From Crocinitomicaceae bacterium (lineage in GTDB: Bacteria; Bacteroidota; Bacteroidia; Flavobacteriales_D; Crocinitomicaceae), in assembly GCA_002709305.1 (NCBI GenBank), contig PAQM01000012.1:13047-77046 (forward strand): a stretch of DNA of 64,000 nucleotides, written 5' to 3'. Each line of letters starts with the position of its first letter. Position 1 is the stretch's first letter. Positions 9,239 through 18,536 of the stretch are shown in pieces. The notes below the pieces were generated by a model. The model saw only the letters and a list, made by a program, of their open reading frames with translations. It was not told where the DNA came from and ran no database searches. The position numbers and the translations under genes are program-made.

Positions 9239-11704
9239 ATGAGAAAAGGTATATTATCATCAATATTATTATTAATCGTTCCATTTATAACATTATCCCA
9301 GTTAAACATTAATGGAAGTGTAAAGTCAAATAATGGGGCTGCGCTGAATGAAGTTGAAGTATTAGTTAAAGAGTCGGGTGATAAAAAGCTCACCAACAGT
9401 AATGGAGAGTTTTCATTTAATTCATTAAACCTAAAAAAATGTGTACTTATTTTCTCTTTAAAAGGACACCAAACAATATCTAAAAAAATAAATTCAAAAA
9501 ATGCATCACAAATAGAAATAACTCTTAGTAAAGAGATAATCAAAGAAACTCAACTTATACAAGAAGTTACGGTAACAAAACAACTAGTTCGAGCAAATTC
9601 AAAAACACCGACAACTTATTCAAACATATCAGAAAAAGATATTGATGCGAAAAATTTTGGTCAAGACCTCCCATATGTTCTTAATACATTACCTTCAGTT
9701 ATTGTAAGTTCAGATGCAGGTGCGGGAGTTGGTTATACAAACATAAGAATTAGAGGCACAGACCCATCGAGAACAAATGTTACAATCAATGGAATACCCC
9801 TTAATGATTCGGAATCACATGGAGTATATTGGGTTAACATGCCTGATTTCCTGTCTTCTGTTAAAGATATTCAAGTTCAAAGAGGTGTTGGAACTTCAGC
9901 TAATGGTGCCTCTGCATTTGGTGCTAGTATTAACATCAACACAAATAAAGTAAATAAAAAACCTTATGGAATCATTGATAATTCTTATGGTTCTTTTCAC
10001 ACATGGAAAAACACCTTAAAAGCTGGAACAGGTTTAATTAATAATAAATTTAGCATCGATACACGCTTATCCAGAATAACATCTGAAGGATATATCGATC
10101 GAGCTAAATCAAATTTAAAATCATACTACATATCTGGGTCTTGGTATGGTGAAAAATCAGAATTAAAAGCAACAATTTTTAGTGGTAAAGAGATCACTTA
10201 CCAAGCTTGGTATGGAACACCTGAATCCGTAATTCATGGTAACATAGATGAAATAAATGCATATGCTACAAGAAATGGAATCACTGGTGGAGATTTAAAT
10301 AATCTTTTAAACTCTGATAGAAGATACAACATTTATACATATGACAACGAAGTTGATAACTACCAACAAGATCATTATCAATTATACTTTAACCACGACT
10401 TCAGTGATAAACTAAACTTTACCTCAACATTACATTACACTAGAGGAAGAGGGTTTTATGAACAATACAAAAAAGATGAAGACTTTAATGTCTATGGATT
10501 CAATCCTATTATCCTAACCAACGATACTATATCCAATACCGACTTAATTCGAAGAAGATGGTTAGATAATCATTTTTATGGAGGAGTTTTTTCTTTATCA
10601 TACAAAACAAAAGAATTTAATTTAATTCTAGGTGGAGGTACAAACCGTTACATAGGAGATCATTTTGGTGAAGTAATATGGGCAGAATATGCCTCTGAAA
10701 GTGAAATAAGAGATAAATATTATGATAATAATGCAAATAAACTTGAGGCTCATGCATACATTAAAGGAAATTACTCTATTAATGATTTAACTCTTTTTGC
10801 AGATCTTCAGTATCGCTTCATTGATTATACTTTCCTAGGTATCGATGAAGTAAATGGAGATATTATTGATGTCCAACAAAATAGAACATTCAATTTCTTC
10901 AATCCTAAGGCTGGAATAATGTATGATTTTAATAAAAATAATAACATGTATTTTTCAGTCGCAATAGCTAATAGAGAACCTGTTAGAAGAGATTTTAGAG
11001 AAAGTACACCAACCAATCAACCTATTGCAGAAAAATTAATTAATTATGAACTTGGTTATCGATTTAAGAGTGAAAAGTTGATTATAAACACTAATATTTA
11101 TCATATGCAATATGAGAATCAATTAGTTTTAACTGGTCAAATAAATGATGTAGGTGGCTATACTCGAACTAATGTGCCTAATAGCTATAGAACAGGTATA
11201 GAGTTTGAATCTCAATATAAAATTTGCAACAAACTAACAATGTCAGGTAACATTGCATTAAGTTTAAATAAAATTAAAACTTTCATTGAGTACACTGACA
11301 ACTATGACACAGGAGATCAAGAAGAAATTACACATAATGGAACAGACTTGTCATTTTCACCCAATATAATAGCTAACGCAGGAATATCATACACCCCTTT
11401 TGATAATTTAAACATTAACCTAATGGGAAAACATGTCGGTGATCAATTTCTAGATAATACATCTAATACATCAAGAAAAATAAATGATTATACAATATGT
11501 AATTTGACTATAAATTATACCTTAAAAAATATTTTATTTAAAGAAATTACTTTCGGATTAATGGTTAATAATTTATTTAATAAAATGTATGAAAACAATG
11601 GTTACACATGGGGATATATTTATGGTGGTATTAGAACAACGGAAAACTTTTATTACCCTCAAGCTGGAAGAAATTATCTACTAAGATTAAACCTAAAAAT
11701 TTAA
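9239..11704 (+). CDS. TonB-dependent outer-membrane receptor, probably for thiamine
   Basis: An 821-residue outer-membrane importer. A signal peptide spans residues 1-20 (ending TLSQ). A carboxypeptidase-regulatory-like domain follows at about 22-95, then the plug at about 110-240 with IRIRGTDPSRTNVTINGIPL and VQRGVGTSANGASAFG, then a 22-strand-type barrel ending in the aromatic/hydrophobic strand YLLRLNLKI. It draws energy from TonB-ExbBD, which is not in this window. The TPP riboswitch directly upstream shows regulation by thiamine status, as known for Bacteroidota thiamine receptors, so thiamine or a thiamine precursor is the expected cargo. The PnuC-like carrier and kinase upstream would complete the import path. 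Confidence 0.9.
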   Translation: MRKGILSSILLLIVPFITLSQLNINGSVKSNNGAALNEVEVLVKESGDKKLTNSNGEFSFNSLNLKKCVLIFSLKGHQTISKKINSKNASQIEITLSKEIIKETQLIQEVTVTKQLVRANSKTPTTYSNISEKDIDAKNFGQDLPYVLNTLPSVIVSSDAGAGVGYTNIRIRGTDPSRTNVTINGIPLNDSESHGVYWVNMPDFLSSVKDIQVQRGVGTSANGASAFGASININTNKVNKKPYGIIDNSYGSFHTWKNTLKAGTGLINNKFSIDTRLSRITSEGYIDRAKSNLKSYYISGSWYGEKSELKATIFSGKEITYQAWYGTPESVIHGNIDEINAYATRNGITGGDLNNLLNSDRRYNIYTYDNEVDNYQQDHYQLYFNHDFSDKLNFTSTLHYTRGRGFYEQYKKDEDFNVYGFNPIILTNDTISNTDLIRRRWLDNHFYGGVFSLSYKTKEFNLILGGGTNRYIGDHFGEVIWAEYASESEIRDKYYDNNANKLEAHAYIKGNYSINDLTLFADLQYRFIDYTFLGIDEVNGDIIDVQQNRTFNFFNPKAGIMYDFNKNNNMYFSVAIANREPVRRDFRESTPTNQPIAEKLINYELGYRFKSEKLIINTNIYHMQYENQLVLTGQINDVGGYTRTNVPNSYRTGIEFESQYKICNKLTMSGNIALSLNKIKTFIEYTDNYDTGDQEEITHNGTDLSFSPNIIANAGISYTPFDNLNINLMGKHVGDQFLDNTSNTSRKINDYTICNLTINYTLKNILFKEITFGLMVNNLFNKMYENNGYTWGYIYGGIRTTENFYYPQAGRNYLLRLNLKI

Positions 11705-11754
11705 TCTCTTTAACTAAACTTTAAAATATTAATTTATCATAAGAAAAAATACAC

Positions 11755-11762
11755 TATATTTG
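11755..11762 (+). promoter_or_regulatory. -7 promoter box of the tRNA-Asp gene
   Basis: TATATTTG matches TAnnTTTG exactly and lies 35 nt before the mature 5' end of the tRNA, a normal distance for a tRNA leader. No clear -33 TTTG is visible. Confidence 0.55.
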
Positions 11763-11797
11763 ACGCTCTAAATTTCGCTATTAAAGTAAGCGGATTT

Positions 11798-11871
11798 GGT
11801 CTGGTAGTTCAGTTGGTTAGAATACATGCCTGTCACGCATGGGGTCGCGGGTTCGAGTCCCGTCCAGACCG
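11798..11871 (+). tRNA. tRNA-Asp (anticodon GTC)
   Basis: A 74-nt cloverleaf. The acceptor stem is GGTCTGG (11798-11804) with CCAGACC (11864-11870), followed by discriminator G. The anticodon loop CTGTCAC is set in a CATGC/GCATG stem, giving anticodon GTC. The T arm is GCGGG-TTCGAGT-CCCGT. CCA is not encoded (GCAAG follows). A single gene, not in an rRNA or tRNA cluster. Confidence 0.97.
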
Positions 11872-11896
11872 CAAGCCCATATGGCTGTGGGAATAG

Positions 11897-11932
11897 AAAA
11901 GCCTTGAGTGTTTAATTACCTCAAGGCTTTTT
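11897..11932 (+). terminator. Intrinsic terminator of tRNA-Asp
   Basis: A 12-bp perfect stem AAAAGCCTTGAG (11897-11908) with CTCAAGGCTTTT (11920-11931) closes an 11-nt loop, and a short T-run follows. It lies 25 nt after the tRNA. Confidence 0.9.
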
Positions 11933-11954
11933 GCTATATTATACTAGATGTAAT

Positions 11955-14900
11955 TTATTTCTTTTTAGATAACGTTATTTTATATTTATCAGTATTACCC
12001 TTAATTTTTAGATTTAAATAGCGATTTTTTTTCTGTTGATTAATTTTAACAATTTCATCATTTACCTTATTTTCTTCATTTGATTTTTTATCGCCAAATA
12101 GTTTATACTTTCCAGCTTCTTTGATTACAGACCATGGTATTTTAAAATAATACTCAACATTTGATTTCATATCTTGACTACCCGATAATTCAAAATGACC
12201 AAGTGTTGATTCAATAGACATATTAGGTATTTTAATGTTTCCGTTATACAAATCAATGTGATTCTGTAGAGTATCAAAACGAATTAAATTTAAATCTTTA
12301 TCTCCCATATAATCAGAAAGCAACTGCATATATTTATAATTTTCAAGTCTACCATCTAAAACAATTACATCCATATGAATTTCTGACTTATCAATATTTG
12401 GAACCATATCAGGATACATAAGAATTTTACCATTCACATTTGCAGAAATTTTACCATGAAGATTATCTGAAACAAAAGCATCTTGACCAAAATTTTCAAA
12501 TTTGAAAAGTAGTTTATCAATATCCACATTTTTAAGCTTTAGATCAGGTTTTAAATATATTTCCTCAGGATTCGAAGCATTGAAATACCCATTTAGAGCC
12601 ATGCTCCCCCCAGCTGCATCTAGAGTCAATTTATCCACATACAAAAAATGATTTTGTGTAGTCCTTAAATTAGATTTTATATTTCTTAGGTCTAATCTAT
12701 GGTAGATAAATTGACGAATATCTACATCAAGATTCATAGATGGAAATGGTAAATTATATATATTAAAAGCTTGTGAATGATAAGACCCCTTGTTTGTTCC
12801 ATTTTTGTTTGAAATACTATTATCATATGAATCATGGAATTTAAAAGCAAAAATCTCGTCAAAATCAATATATTCAGCATCTACTTTTAGAAAATTATCT
12901 TTAATGGTACTATCTGTTTTATCAAAAAAATAATTTAGGTCAACATCAAAAACAGACTTACCTATTCTACCATGAATATTAGTAGCTTTTATAAATTCAT
13001 TTTGATATTCAAAACTTCCACTAAAATTTTGAAAACGTAATGGGTGTAATTTCATTTTAGTGTTAAGCTGATCAAGATTAATTTTAACAGATTGCATCTT
13101 TGAATTTTTAAATTCTATATCTGAAAGAAAATGTAATTGAAGATTATCAAACTGTTCATGTCTATATTCTTTGGGAACATAATTCTCACCCTTGTAAACA
13201 AATAAATCTTGCAACTTCAACTCTTTTGAAAATAATGACAAATCTATTTTAACATCACCATTTAAATGATCAGCAAACCAAAACTTATAATCATATGCAT
13301 TTCCTTTTAAAGAAAAATCTGAATTATCAATTTCACCCTTAAATTCAAAAATATTTATATCACTTTCTTTAACTTTTATTCTCGCATTAAAATCATGAAA
13401 CTTATGAGGATAATGTTTTAATTGCGCATTTAATTTTTCAACAACAAACTCACCTTTAGGAAGATATTCAAAATCCGTAACATTTCGCGCCAAAGTGTTA
13501 AATGTTAAATCTAAATTCAAATCCTTCACTTGTTCATTAATCATGGTATTGTCATTCTGATAAAGTTCACAGATTTCATGAAAATCAAGATTACTAGACT
13601 TTATTTCTAAATGCGACGAAACAGAAGTGTTTTGACAGTGAACTATAGCAGGTAAATCTGAAATAAAACCAGCTATTGATAAATCTGAAGTACCAAAATC
13701 TAGATTAAACTCATTAATAACTGCTTTATCTCCACTCATGAAAGCATGCACATTAAAATGTTCTATCGGTTTTTTAAGATTAACTGAATAAATGCTCAAG
13801 TCATTAAATTTTATCTCACTATAATAGGCTTTATTTAACTGATTCAAAGTTGTTTCTGGCTGAACAAAATCTATAATATTATGAAATTGCATATCCAAAC
13901 TAACATTTCCCTTGGCCTTAATTTCTTTTAAATTTAAAAACCGAGAAATAAAGTCAAGATCAAAGTCCGCATTAACATACATATCTACCTCAGGTTCTAC
14001 AAAATCTTTTACAAAGATGGAACCTGAAACTTCCCCAGCCTCAAGCTTAGCTGTCATTTCTTCTAATGAAAACTCCATAGATTTTAAATTTCTATCCTCA
14101 CCATTTGTAAAGTGTCCCTTAAAACCCATATTCTCAATTCTTTTATTTTCTTCAGTATTCTCCAAAAATGCTTCACTCGCACCAAAACTTGCATTGATTA
14201 GTGGCATATTACCATTCAAAGTAGATCCTTTTATAGTTGCATTAAAATATATTTTGCCAGCATTTTTATAACGCTCAAGAATAGGAATTACATCTGAAGG
14301 AGCAAAAGCAATCAACATATTAAAATTAGGCTTGGTTCCGGAAACATCTAGATCAAGAAATAGATCATTTTTCATATCCATAGTCCCATAAATATCAAAA
14401 TCACCATGTTCCATTTTAATACCAGAAGGTTCAACTGATAATAAACCACTTTTTTTGTCATAAACTAAATCAGTTTGAACTTCAAACTGTTTTTTGTTTA
14501 TATATGTAGTATCATGATTATTAATAACGTTTAACTCAAAGTCAGTATCAACGTGTGATTTTAATGTATTTTCAAGATTCTTAAACCCTCCTTTTGCATT
14601 ATAAATATATGTTTCTATATCAATATTTGTTTTCTCATCCAATTTATGAATATCAAGATTTTTAAGGATAATATTTTGTAGATGTATATCTATAGGGTCA
14701 TCTTCTTGATTAGAATTGCTATTAATTGATAAAGCATTTTGAATATTTGTTAATCCATCTTTATGAATAATAATATTAAAAAAACCATCTTCAATTATAA
14801 GATTTTTAATGTCGTATTTACCCAGTAATAAATCTGTTATATTAAAACCTAAATAAATATCCTGGACATTTAATATTTCTTTTCCACTAGCTAACTTAGT

Positions 14901-15152
14901 CTCAAATATCCTTACATCATCAACTCTTATAGATATATATGGGAAATTTTTAAAGGGTTCAAGATGAACTTCTCCAATTTTGATTTGACCTTCGTAATTC
15001 TGATTTAAAGATTTTATCTCTGAATTAATTAATTCTTCTTGATTTACATAAATAAATGAAAGTAAAACAGTAAACAAAAAACAAATCAAAAAAATAACTA
15101 AACCTAGACTTTTTAACCAAAACTTTTTTGACTTTAAAAAAGTGAATTTCAT
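11955..15152 (-). CDS. AsmA/TamB-like large envelope protein
   Basis: A 1065-residue protein with one N-terminal membrane segment (about residues 14-36, LGLVIFLICFLFTVLLSFIYV) and a long periplasmic region of repeating beta-strands. The first part (INSEIKSLNQNYEGQIKIGEVHLEPFKNFPYISIRVDDV) is the AsmA N-domain, and the C-terminal quarter (MQLLSDYMGDKDLNLIRFDTL ... IPNMSIESTLGHFELSGSQDM) matches the AsmA C-domain. Family members form long groove-like bridges thought to move phospholipid between the membranes. It is the second gene of a pair: 5 nt separate it from the coiled-coil lipoprotein gene before it. Family membership is certain; lipid transport is inferred. Confidence 0.85.
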   Translation of the reverse strand: MKFTFLKSKKFWLKSLGLVIFLICFLFTVLLSFIYVNQEELINSEIKSLNQNYEGQIKIGEVHLEPFKNFPYISIRVDDVRIFETKLASGKEILNVQDIYLGFNITDLLLGKYDIKNLIIEDGFFNIIIHKDGLTNIQNALSINSNSNQEDDPIDIHLQNIILKNLDIHKLDEKTNIDIETYIYNAKGGFKNLENTLKSHVDTDFELNVINNHDTTYINKKQFEVQTDLVYDKKSGLLSVEPSGIKMEHGDFDIYGTMDMKNDLFLDLDVSGTKPNFNMLIAFAPSDVIPILERYKNAGKIYFNATIKGSTLNGNMPLINASFGASEAFLENTEENKRIENMGFKGHFTNGEDRNLKSMEFSLEEMTAKLEAGEVSGSIFVKDFVEPEVDMYVNADFDLDFISRFLNLKEIKAKGNVSLDMQFHNIIDFVQPETTLNQLNKAYYSEIKFNDLSIYSVNLKKPIEHFNVHAFMSGDKAVINEFNLDFGTSDLSIAGFISDLPAIVHCQNTSVSSHLEIKSSNLDFHEICELYQNDNTMINEQVKDLNLDLTFNTLARNVTDFEYLPKGEFVVEKLNAQLKHYPHKFHDFNARIKVKESDINIFEFKGEIDNSDFSLKGNAYDYKFWFADHLNGDVKIDLSLFSKELKLQDLFVYKGENYVPKEYRHEQFDNLQLHFLSDIEFKNSKMQSVKINLDQLNTKMKLHPLRFQNFSGSFEYQNEFIKATNIHGRIGKSVFDVDLNYFFDKTDSTIKDNFLKVDAEYIDFDEIFAFKFHDSYDNSISNKNGTNKGSYHSQAFNIYNLPFPSMNLDVDIRQFIYHRLDLRNIKSNLRTTQNHFLYVDKLTLDAAGGSMALNGYFNASNPEEIYLKPDLKLKNVDIDKLLFKFENFGQDAFVSDNLHGKISANVNGKILMYPDMVPNIDKSEIHMDVIVLDGRLENYKYMQLLSDYMGDKDLNLIRFDTLQNHIDLYNGNIKIPNMSIESTLGHFELSGSQDMKSNVEYYFKIPWSVIKEAGKYKLFGDKKSNEENKVNDEIVKINQQKKNRYLNLKIKGNTDKYKITLSKKK

Positions 15153-15157
15153 TAATT

Positions 15158-16021
15158 TTAATTTACATTAATTTGACTAATTAATCGGTTATAATCATTA
15201 TTAATTAGTTGAATTATATTTTTAAAATCACTATACATTTTATTCAACTTAGTATTATCTCCTATCCAAATTTTTGAAAGGTTTTCAGTTTGATTGTTTA
15301 AAGAATCTTTTAAAGTCGATAATTTATCAGTACGAACATTAATTGAATCTTTTAAACCAAATATTTCTGAGAGTATATTTGATTTTGATACATAAATACT
15401 ATCATTTATCGAATTATTTTTTTTCGCCTGCTCTAATTTATAATTATAATTGTTAGTATTCTTTTCCATTACTGATAAAGATTCAACCAGTGAATTATAA
15501 TTTTTATTAATAGTATTAATAAACTCTGCTCTATCAATTTGATTAAAACTACTATTATTTAATAATTCAATGATTTTATTGGAGGATATAGAATAATTTT
15601 CAGACATTACATTTATTTTATCAATCTCTGTCTTCATTTCTTTTTTTATATTTTTCAATGCATCCCAAGACTTATCATCTGATTTAATTTTTTCTTTCTC
15701 TCTAGTTATTCTTTCAATACGCATATATAGTGATACCACCTTATCTTTAGAAGATTTTATATCTATAAAGTTTTTATCTAGTATTGTTTTTTCAGATAAA
15801 ATTGAATTGATCGGATTAATATTGACATCTATTACATTATCACTAAGTTCCTCAATAATATTTGATTTATTATTATAATCATTTTCAATATTTGAAAAAT
15901 TGAATACTGCTTTATTTTTTATAACCTTAAAGTCATTCCTTATATCATTTGAATTATAGTAAATAACGCATGAACTTAATAAGAATAAAAAAGTAAATAA
16001 AAACACATTTTTATATTTCAT
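15158..16021 (-). CDS. Coiled-coil lipoprotein of unknown function
   Basis: A 287-residue protein with signal peptide and lipobox LLSSC (about residues 14-18), followed by a strongly charged, Asn/Lys/Ser-rich region with heptad-like spacing (for example ERITREKEKIKSDDKSWDALK and YNYKLEQAKKNNSINDSI), that is, mostly coiled coil. I recognise no family. It sits 5 nt before the AsmA-like gene on the same strand, so the two are probably one operon and may act together in the envelope. It is divergent from the lipoprotein gene at 16060. Confidence 0.7.
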   Translation of the reverse strand: MKYKNVFLFTFLFLLSSCVIYYNSNDIRNDFKVIKNKAVFNFSNIENDYNNKSNIIEELSDNVIDVNINPINSILSEKTILDKNFIDIKSSKDKVVSLYMRIERITREKEKIKSDDKSWDALKNIKKEMKTEIDKINVMSENYSISSNKIIELLNNSSFNQIDRAEFINTINKNYNSLVESLSVMEKNTNNYNYKLEQAKKNNSINDSIYVSKSNILSEIFGLKDSINVRTDKLSTLKDSLNNQTENLSKIWIGDNTKLNKMYSDFKNIIQLINNDYNRLISQINVN

Positions 16022-16036
16022 ATAATTTGTATTTGC

Positions 16037-16044
16037 TAATTTTG
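16037..16044 (+). promoter_or_regulatory. -7 promoter box of the NTF2-like lipoprotein gene
   Basis: TAATTTTG fits TAnnTTTG exactly, 15 nt before the ATG at 16060. It argues against the upstream TTG-type start at 16027, which lies before the box. Confidence 0.55.
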
Positions 16045-16059
16045 AAAAAAAATAAAATT

Positions 16060-16659
16060 ATGAAAAAATTAAACTACTTATTTATTGCAACATTATTAAT
16101 ATTAACAAGTTGCTCAGGAACTTGTGAAGACAAGTGTAAATCAGATCTCACAGAATTTGAAACCAACAAAGAAACAGTAATGAAAATGTTCAGTGGTTTT
16201 GAAGCTAAAAATATGGATGAATCTATATTTGCAGACAGCTTTATTGAAATAGGTACTGGAGTTGGTGAACCAGATAGAAATAAAGAAGAAGCTTTAGATA
16301 ATTGGAAGGGAATGATGGATATGATGAATATGAGCCTTAAAACATCAATTTTTCTTCCTGGAGTGGACACAGTTAATTTCCAACCTGATGGATCAGTAAG
16401 ATATTATGGTACCTGGGAGATGAACATAGGTGAAGCTTCTGACGAACTAATGGTATATGGATCATTTGAATTTGATAAAGATGGGAAAATGACATCTCTT
16501 CAACACTATGGTGATTATACTGGAACGCTAATGATGATGGTTGGTCCAGACATGGCAGGCCAAATGATGGCAGCTGCAGATGAAGAAATACTTCCAAACC
16601 CAGATGCTGGAAATCAAGGAGAAACACTTCCAAACCCAGATACTGAAATAATTGATTAA
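16060..16659 (+). CDS. Lipoprotein with SnoaL/NTF2-like domain
   Basis: A 199-residue lipoprotein. The start ATG at 16060 gives MKKLNYLFIATLLILTSCSG with lipobox LTSC; the frame is open 11 codons further up but that part overlaps the promoter box. Residues about 30-165 look like an NTF2-like/SnoaL fold (short helix ETVMKMFSGFEAKNMD, then paired strands such as GSVRYYGTWEMNI and ELMVYGSFEFDKDGKM). The C-terminus is Met-rich (MMMVGPDMAGQMMAA) and then repeats LPNPD twice. The role is unknown, and no catalytic residues can be named. Confidence 0.75.
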   Translation: MKKLNYLFIATLLILTSCSGTCEDKCKSDLTEFETNKETVMKMFSGFEAKNMDESIFADSFIEIGTGVGEPDRNKEEALDNWKGMMDMMNMSLKTSIFLPGVDTVNFQPDGSVRYYGTWEMNIGEASDELMVYGSFEFDKDGKMTSLQHYGDYTGTLMMMVGPDMAGQMMAAADEEILPNPDAGNQGETLPNPDTEIID

Positions 16660-16684
16660 ATAAGGTCAATTATGATTTAAATTT

Positions 16685-16708
16685 AAAGGGACTTATAGTC
16701 CCTTTTTT
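16685..16708 (+). terminator. Intrinsic terminator
   Basis: AAAGGGAC (16685-16692) pairs with GTCCCTTT (16698-16705) around a 5-nt loop and runs into TTTTTT. It lies 25 nt after the stop of the NTF2-like lipoprotein. Confidence 0.85.
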
Positions 16709-16736
16709 AATTTAAAAATTATTTAATTTTATAACT

Positions 16737-17183
16737 ATGAAAAGCATTTCTCTCTTTTTAATAATTGGATTAATTTTTACTGCCTGTAATAAAGAAGAAA
16801 AACAAGCTGCACTTGACGAAGAGATAATTACAAACTATATCTCAGAAAACAATTTAAATGCAATTTCAACAGGATCAGGATTGTATATCGTCATATCAAA
16901 TGAAGGAACAGGAGAAAGTTGCAATGCTAGCTCTAATGTTATAGTTGATTATAAAGGATATTTAACCAACGGTACTATTTTTGACGAAAGTACTTCGGCC
17001 GGGATCACATGTAACTTAGGAAATATGATTACAGGCTGGACAGAGGGTATACCTTACTTTAGAGAGGGTGGTAATGGGATATTACTAATTCCTTCAGCAC
17101 TCGGTTATGGAGATCAATCAAATGGTGGAATTCCAGCTAATTCAGTCTTGATTTTTGATATATCATTATTGGAAGTATTGTAA
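16737..17183 (+). CDS. FKBP-type peptidyl-prolyl isomerase lipoprotein
   Basis: A 148-residue lipoprotein (lipobox FTAC at about 14-17) with one FKBP domain at about 50-148. Family residues are present: VIVDYKGYL, the FDES loop (Phe-Asp), NMITGWTEGIPYF with the pocket Trp, LIPSALGYG with the pocket Tyr, and IPANSVLIFDISLLEV. It speeds cis-trans proline isomerisation of envelope proteins; Bacteroidota often have several such lipoproteins. It stands alone between a terminator and the convergent glycosyltransferase gene, 4 nt away. Confidence 0.9.
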   Translation: MKSISLFLIIGLIFTACNKEEKQAALDEEIITNYISENNLNAISTGSGLYIVISNEGTGESCNASSNVIVDYKGYLTNGTIFDESTSAGITCNLGNMITGWTEGIPYFREGGNGILLIPSALGYGDQSNGGIPANSVLIFDISLLEVL

Positions 17184-17187
17184 AATA

Positions 17188-18468
17188 CTATTTATTCTTT
17201 TCTTCAATCCATTTTGATAAAAAACGATTACTCATAAGAGTTTGATGCTGAACTAATTGTTGAATAAAATATTGTTTTCTATGACTCTCAATATCATTTT
17301 GTATTTCAATTAATCTTTTCTCAAAACCTTCAAAATAAATTTCGGCTTTAAATCTTTCTTCGATAATTTCAAATCCTCTTAAATGATATTTATTCCAAAG
17401 TTTTTCATCTTCATACAAGGATACGGCACCGGAAACAAAATCATCAATATTATCCGTGGCTATACCACACCAATTTTCTTTAAAAGCTATCCCCTCTACT
17501 CCTATTGACGTTGTAACAGATGGAGTACCGGCAATCATTGCCTCTATTAACTTACCTTTTACTCCTGCACCAAACCTAAGAGGTGCTAAACTAACTCTTG
17601 ATGAAAGAGTAACATCCATAGCATTTTCAACTCTTCCATGTACAATAAAATACTCATCAGGTTTATTAAAATCTAGAACTTTTTTTGATGGATAAGCACC
17701 ATAAACATTTAAAACTACATTAGGTATTTTAATTTTAATCTTTGGCCAAATAACTTCCTTTAAAAAACAAAGTGCATCTAGATTTGGTTCATGATTATAA
17801 TTACCAATAAAAATAAATCCGTCTCTTTCTTCAAAAGAAGGTTTTAATTCTGTATTCTTTTGTGCAAAAAGAGGTAAATAAAATAATATAGAATGAGGTA
17901 TATTGAACTCTGAGCAAAGTAAATCTTGCTCAAAATCAGAAACTAATAATGTTAAATCACTTCTATATATCGATGAAATTTCTCTTACAGCATCTTCAGT
18001 GCGAAGATTAACACTACTTAAATCTCCTCTATTTTTTATACTTACTTTTCTGGCTCGCCTCAGAAAATGAAGGTCTTCTGTGTTTAAAATTCTAAAAGCA
18101 TTTGGACACTGCTCAATTACTCGCCAACCAAATTGTTCTTCACTAAGAAATCTATCAAAAACAACAACCCCTGGATTAAGTTTCGAAATAAAATCATCAA
18201 ACGATACAGAGTTTAATTCTATTTTTTGAATACTAACATTTAACTGATTCAAATCAAATTGAAAAAAGCTCTCTTTAGCAGAAGAAGCAAAAGTGATATG
18301 ATACCCTAGCTTTTGAAAAAGATCGATTAATTGCATCATCCTAGCACCAGCTGCTGAAGAATTTGGCTCTGGCCAAACTTTCCCAATAATTAAAAGTGAT
18401 TTATTCTGTTCCAATTTGCTTGAATAATAAAGCAATAATACGCAAATATTAAAAAATAGAAAAAACAC
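17188..18468 (-). CDS. Glycosyltransferase, GT4/GT1-like (GT-B fold)
   Basis: A 426-residue protein with two Rossmann-like halves. The N-half has the glycine loop IGKVWPEPNSSAAGARM; the C-half has FIFIGNYNHEPNLDAL, APLRFGAGVKGKLIEAMIAG, and TPSVTTSIGVEGI, the usual donor-sugar-binding region of GT4 enzymes, although the E-x7-E motif is loose. It probably adds a sugar to a surface glycan; donor and acceptor are unknown. The frame begins at a GTG (18468), but the first 18 residues are hydrophobic and probably not translated; a TTG at 18414 (giving MEQNKSLLIIGK) is the likelier start. No other glycan genes lie nearby. Confidence 0.8.
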   Translation of the reverse strand: MFFLFFNICVLLLYYSSKLEQNKSLLIIGKVWPEPNSSAAGARMMQLIDLFQKLGYHITFASSAKESFFQFDLNQLNVSIQKIELNSVSFDDFISKLNPGVVVFDRFLSEEQFGWRVIEQCPNAFRILNTEDLHFLRRARKVSIKNRGDLSSVNLRTEDAVREISSIYRSDLTLLVSDFEQDLLCSEFNIPHSILFYLPLFAQKNTELKPSFEERDGFIFIGNYNHEPNLDALCFLKEVIWPKIKIKIPNVVLNVYGAYPSKKVLDFNKPDEYFIVHGRVENAMDVTLSSRVSLAPLRFGAGVKGKLIEAMIAGTPSVTTSIGVEGIAFKENWCGIATDNIDDFVSGAVSLYEDEKLWNKYHLRGFEIIEERFKAEIYFEGFEKRLIEIQNDIESHRKQYFIQQLVQHQTLMSNRFLSKWIEEKNK

Positions 18469-18515
18469 TTTGATTCATTAAATCATAATTCACAATTAAG
18501 TTTCAAGGTTTCTTG

Positions 18516-18523
18516 TATTTTTG
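18516..18523 (+). promoter_or_regulatory. -7 promoter box of the hutG-hutF operon
   Basis: TATTTTTG fits TAnnTTTG exactly and lies 13 nt before the ATG at 18537. It rules out the in-frame TTG at 18513 as a start, since that codon precedes the box. Confidence 0.5.
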
Positions 18524-18536
18524 TTCAAAGCCATAT

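Noticed and set aside
9220-9543. Minus-strand frame opposite the start of the thiamine receptor
   Set aside because: It overlaps the signal peptide and first domain of a clear TonB receptor and its riboswitch leader; it has no start context or family match.
16373-16669. Minus-strand frame opposite the NTF2-like lipoprotein
   Set aside because: Its apparent repeats (LGLEVFL) are just the reverse reading of the LPNPD repeats of the real gene.
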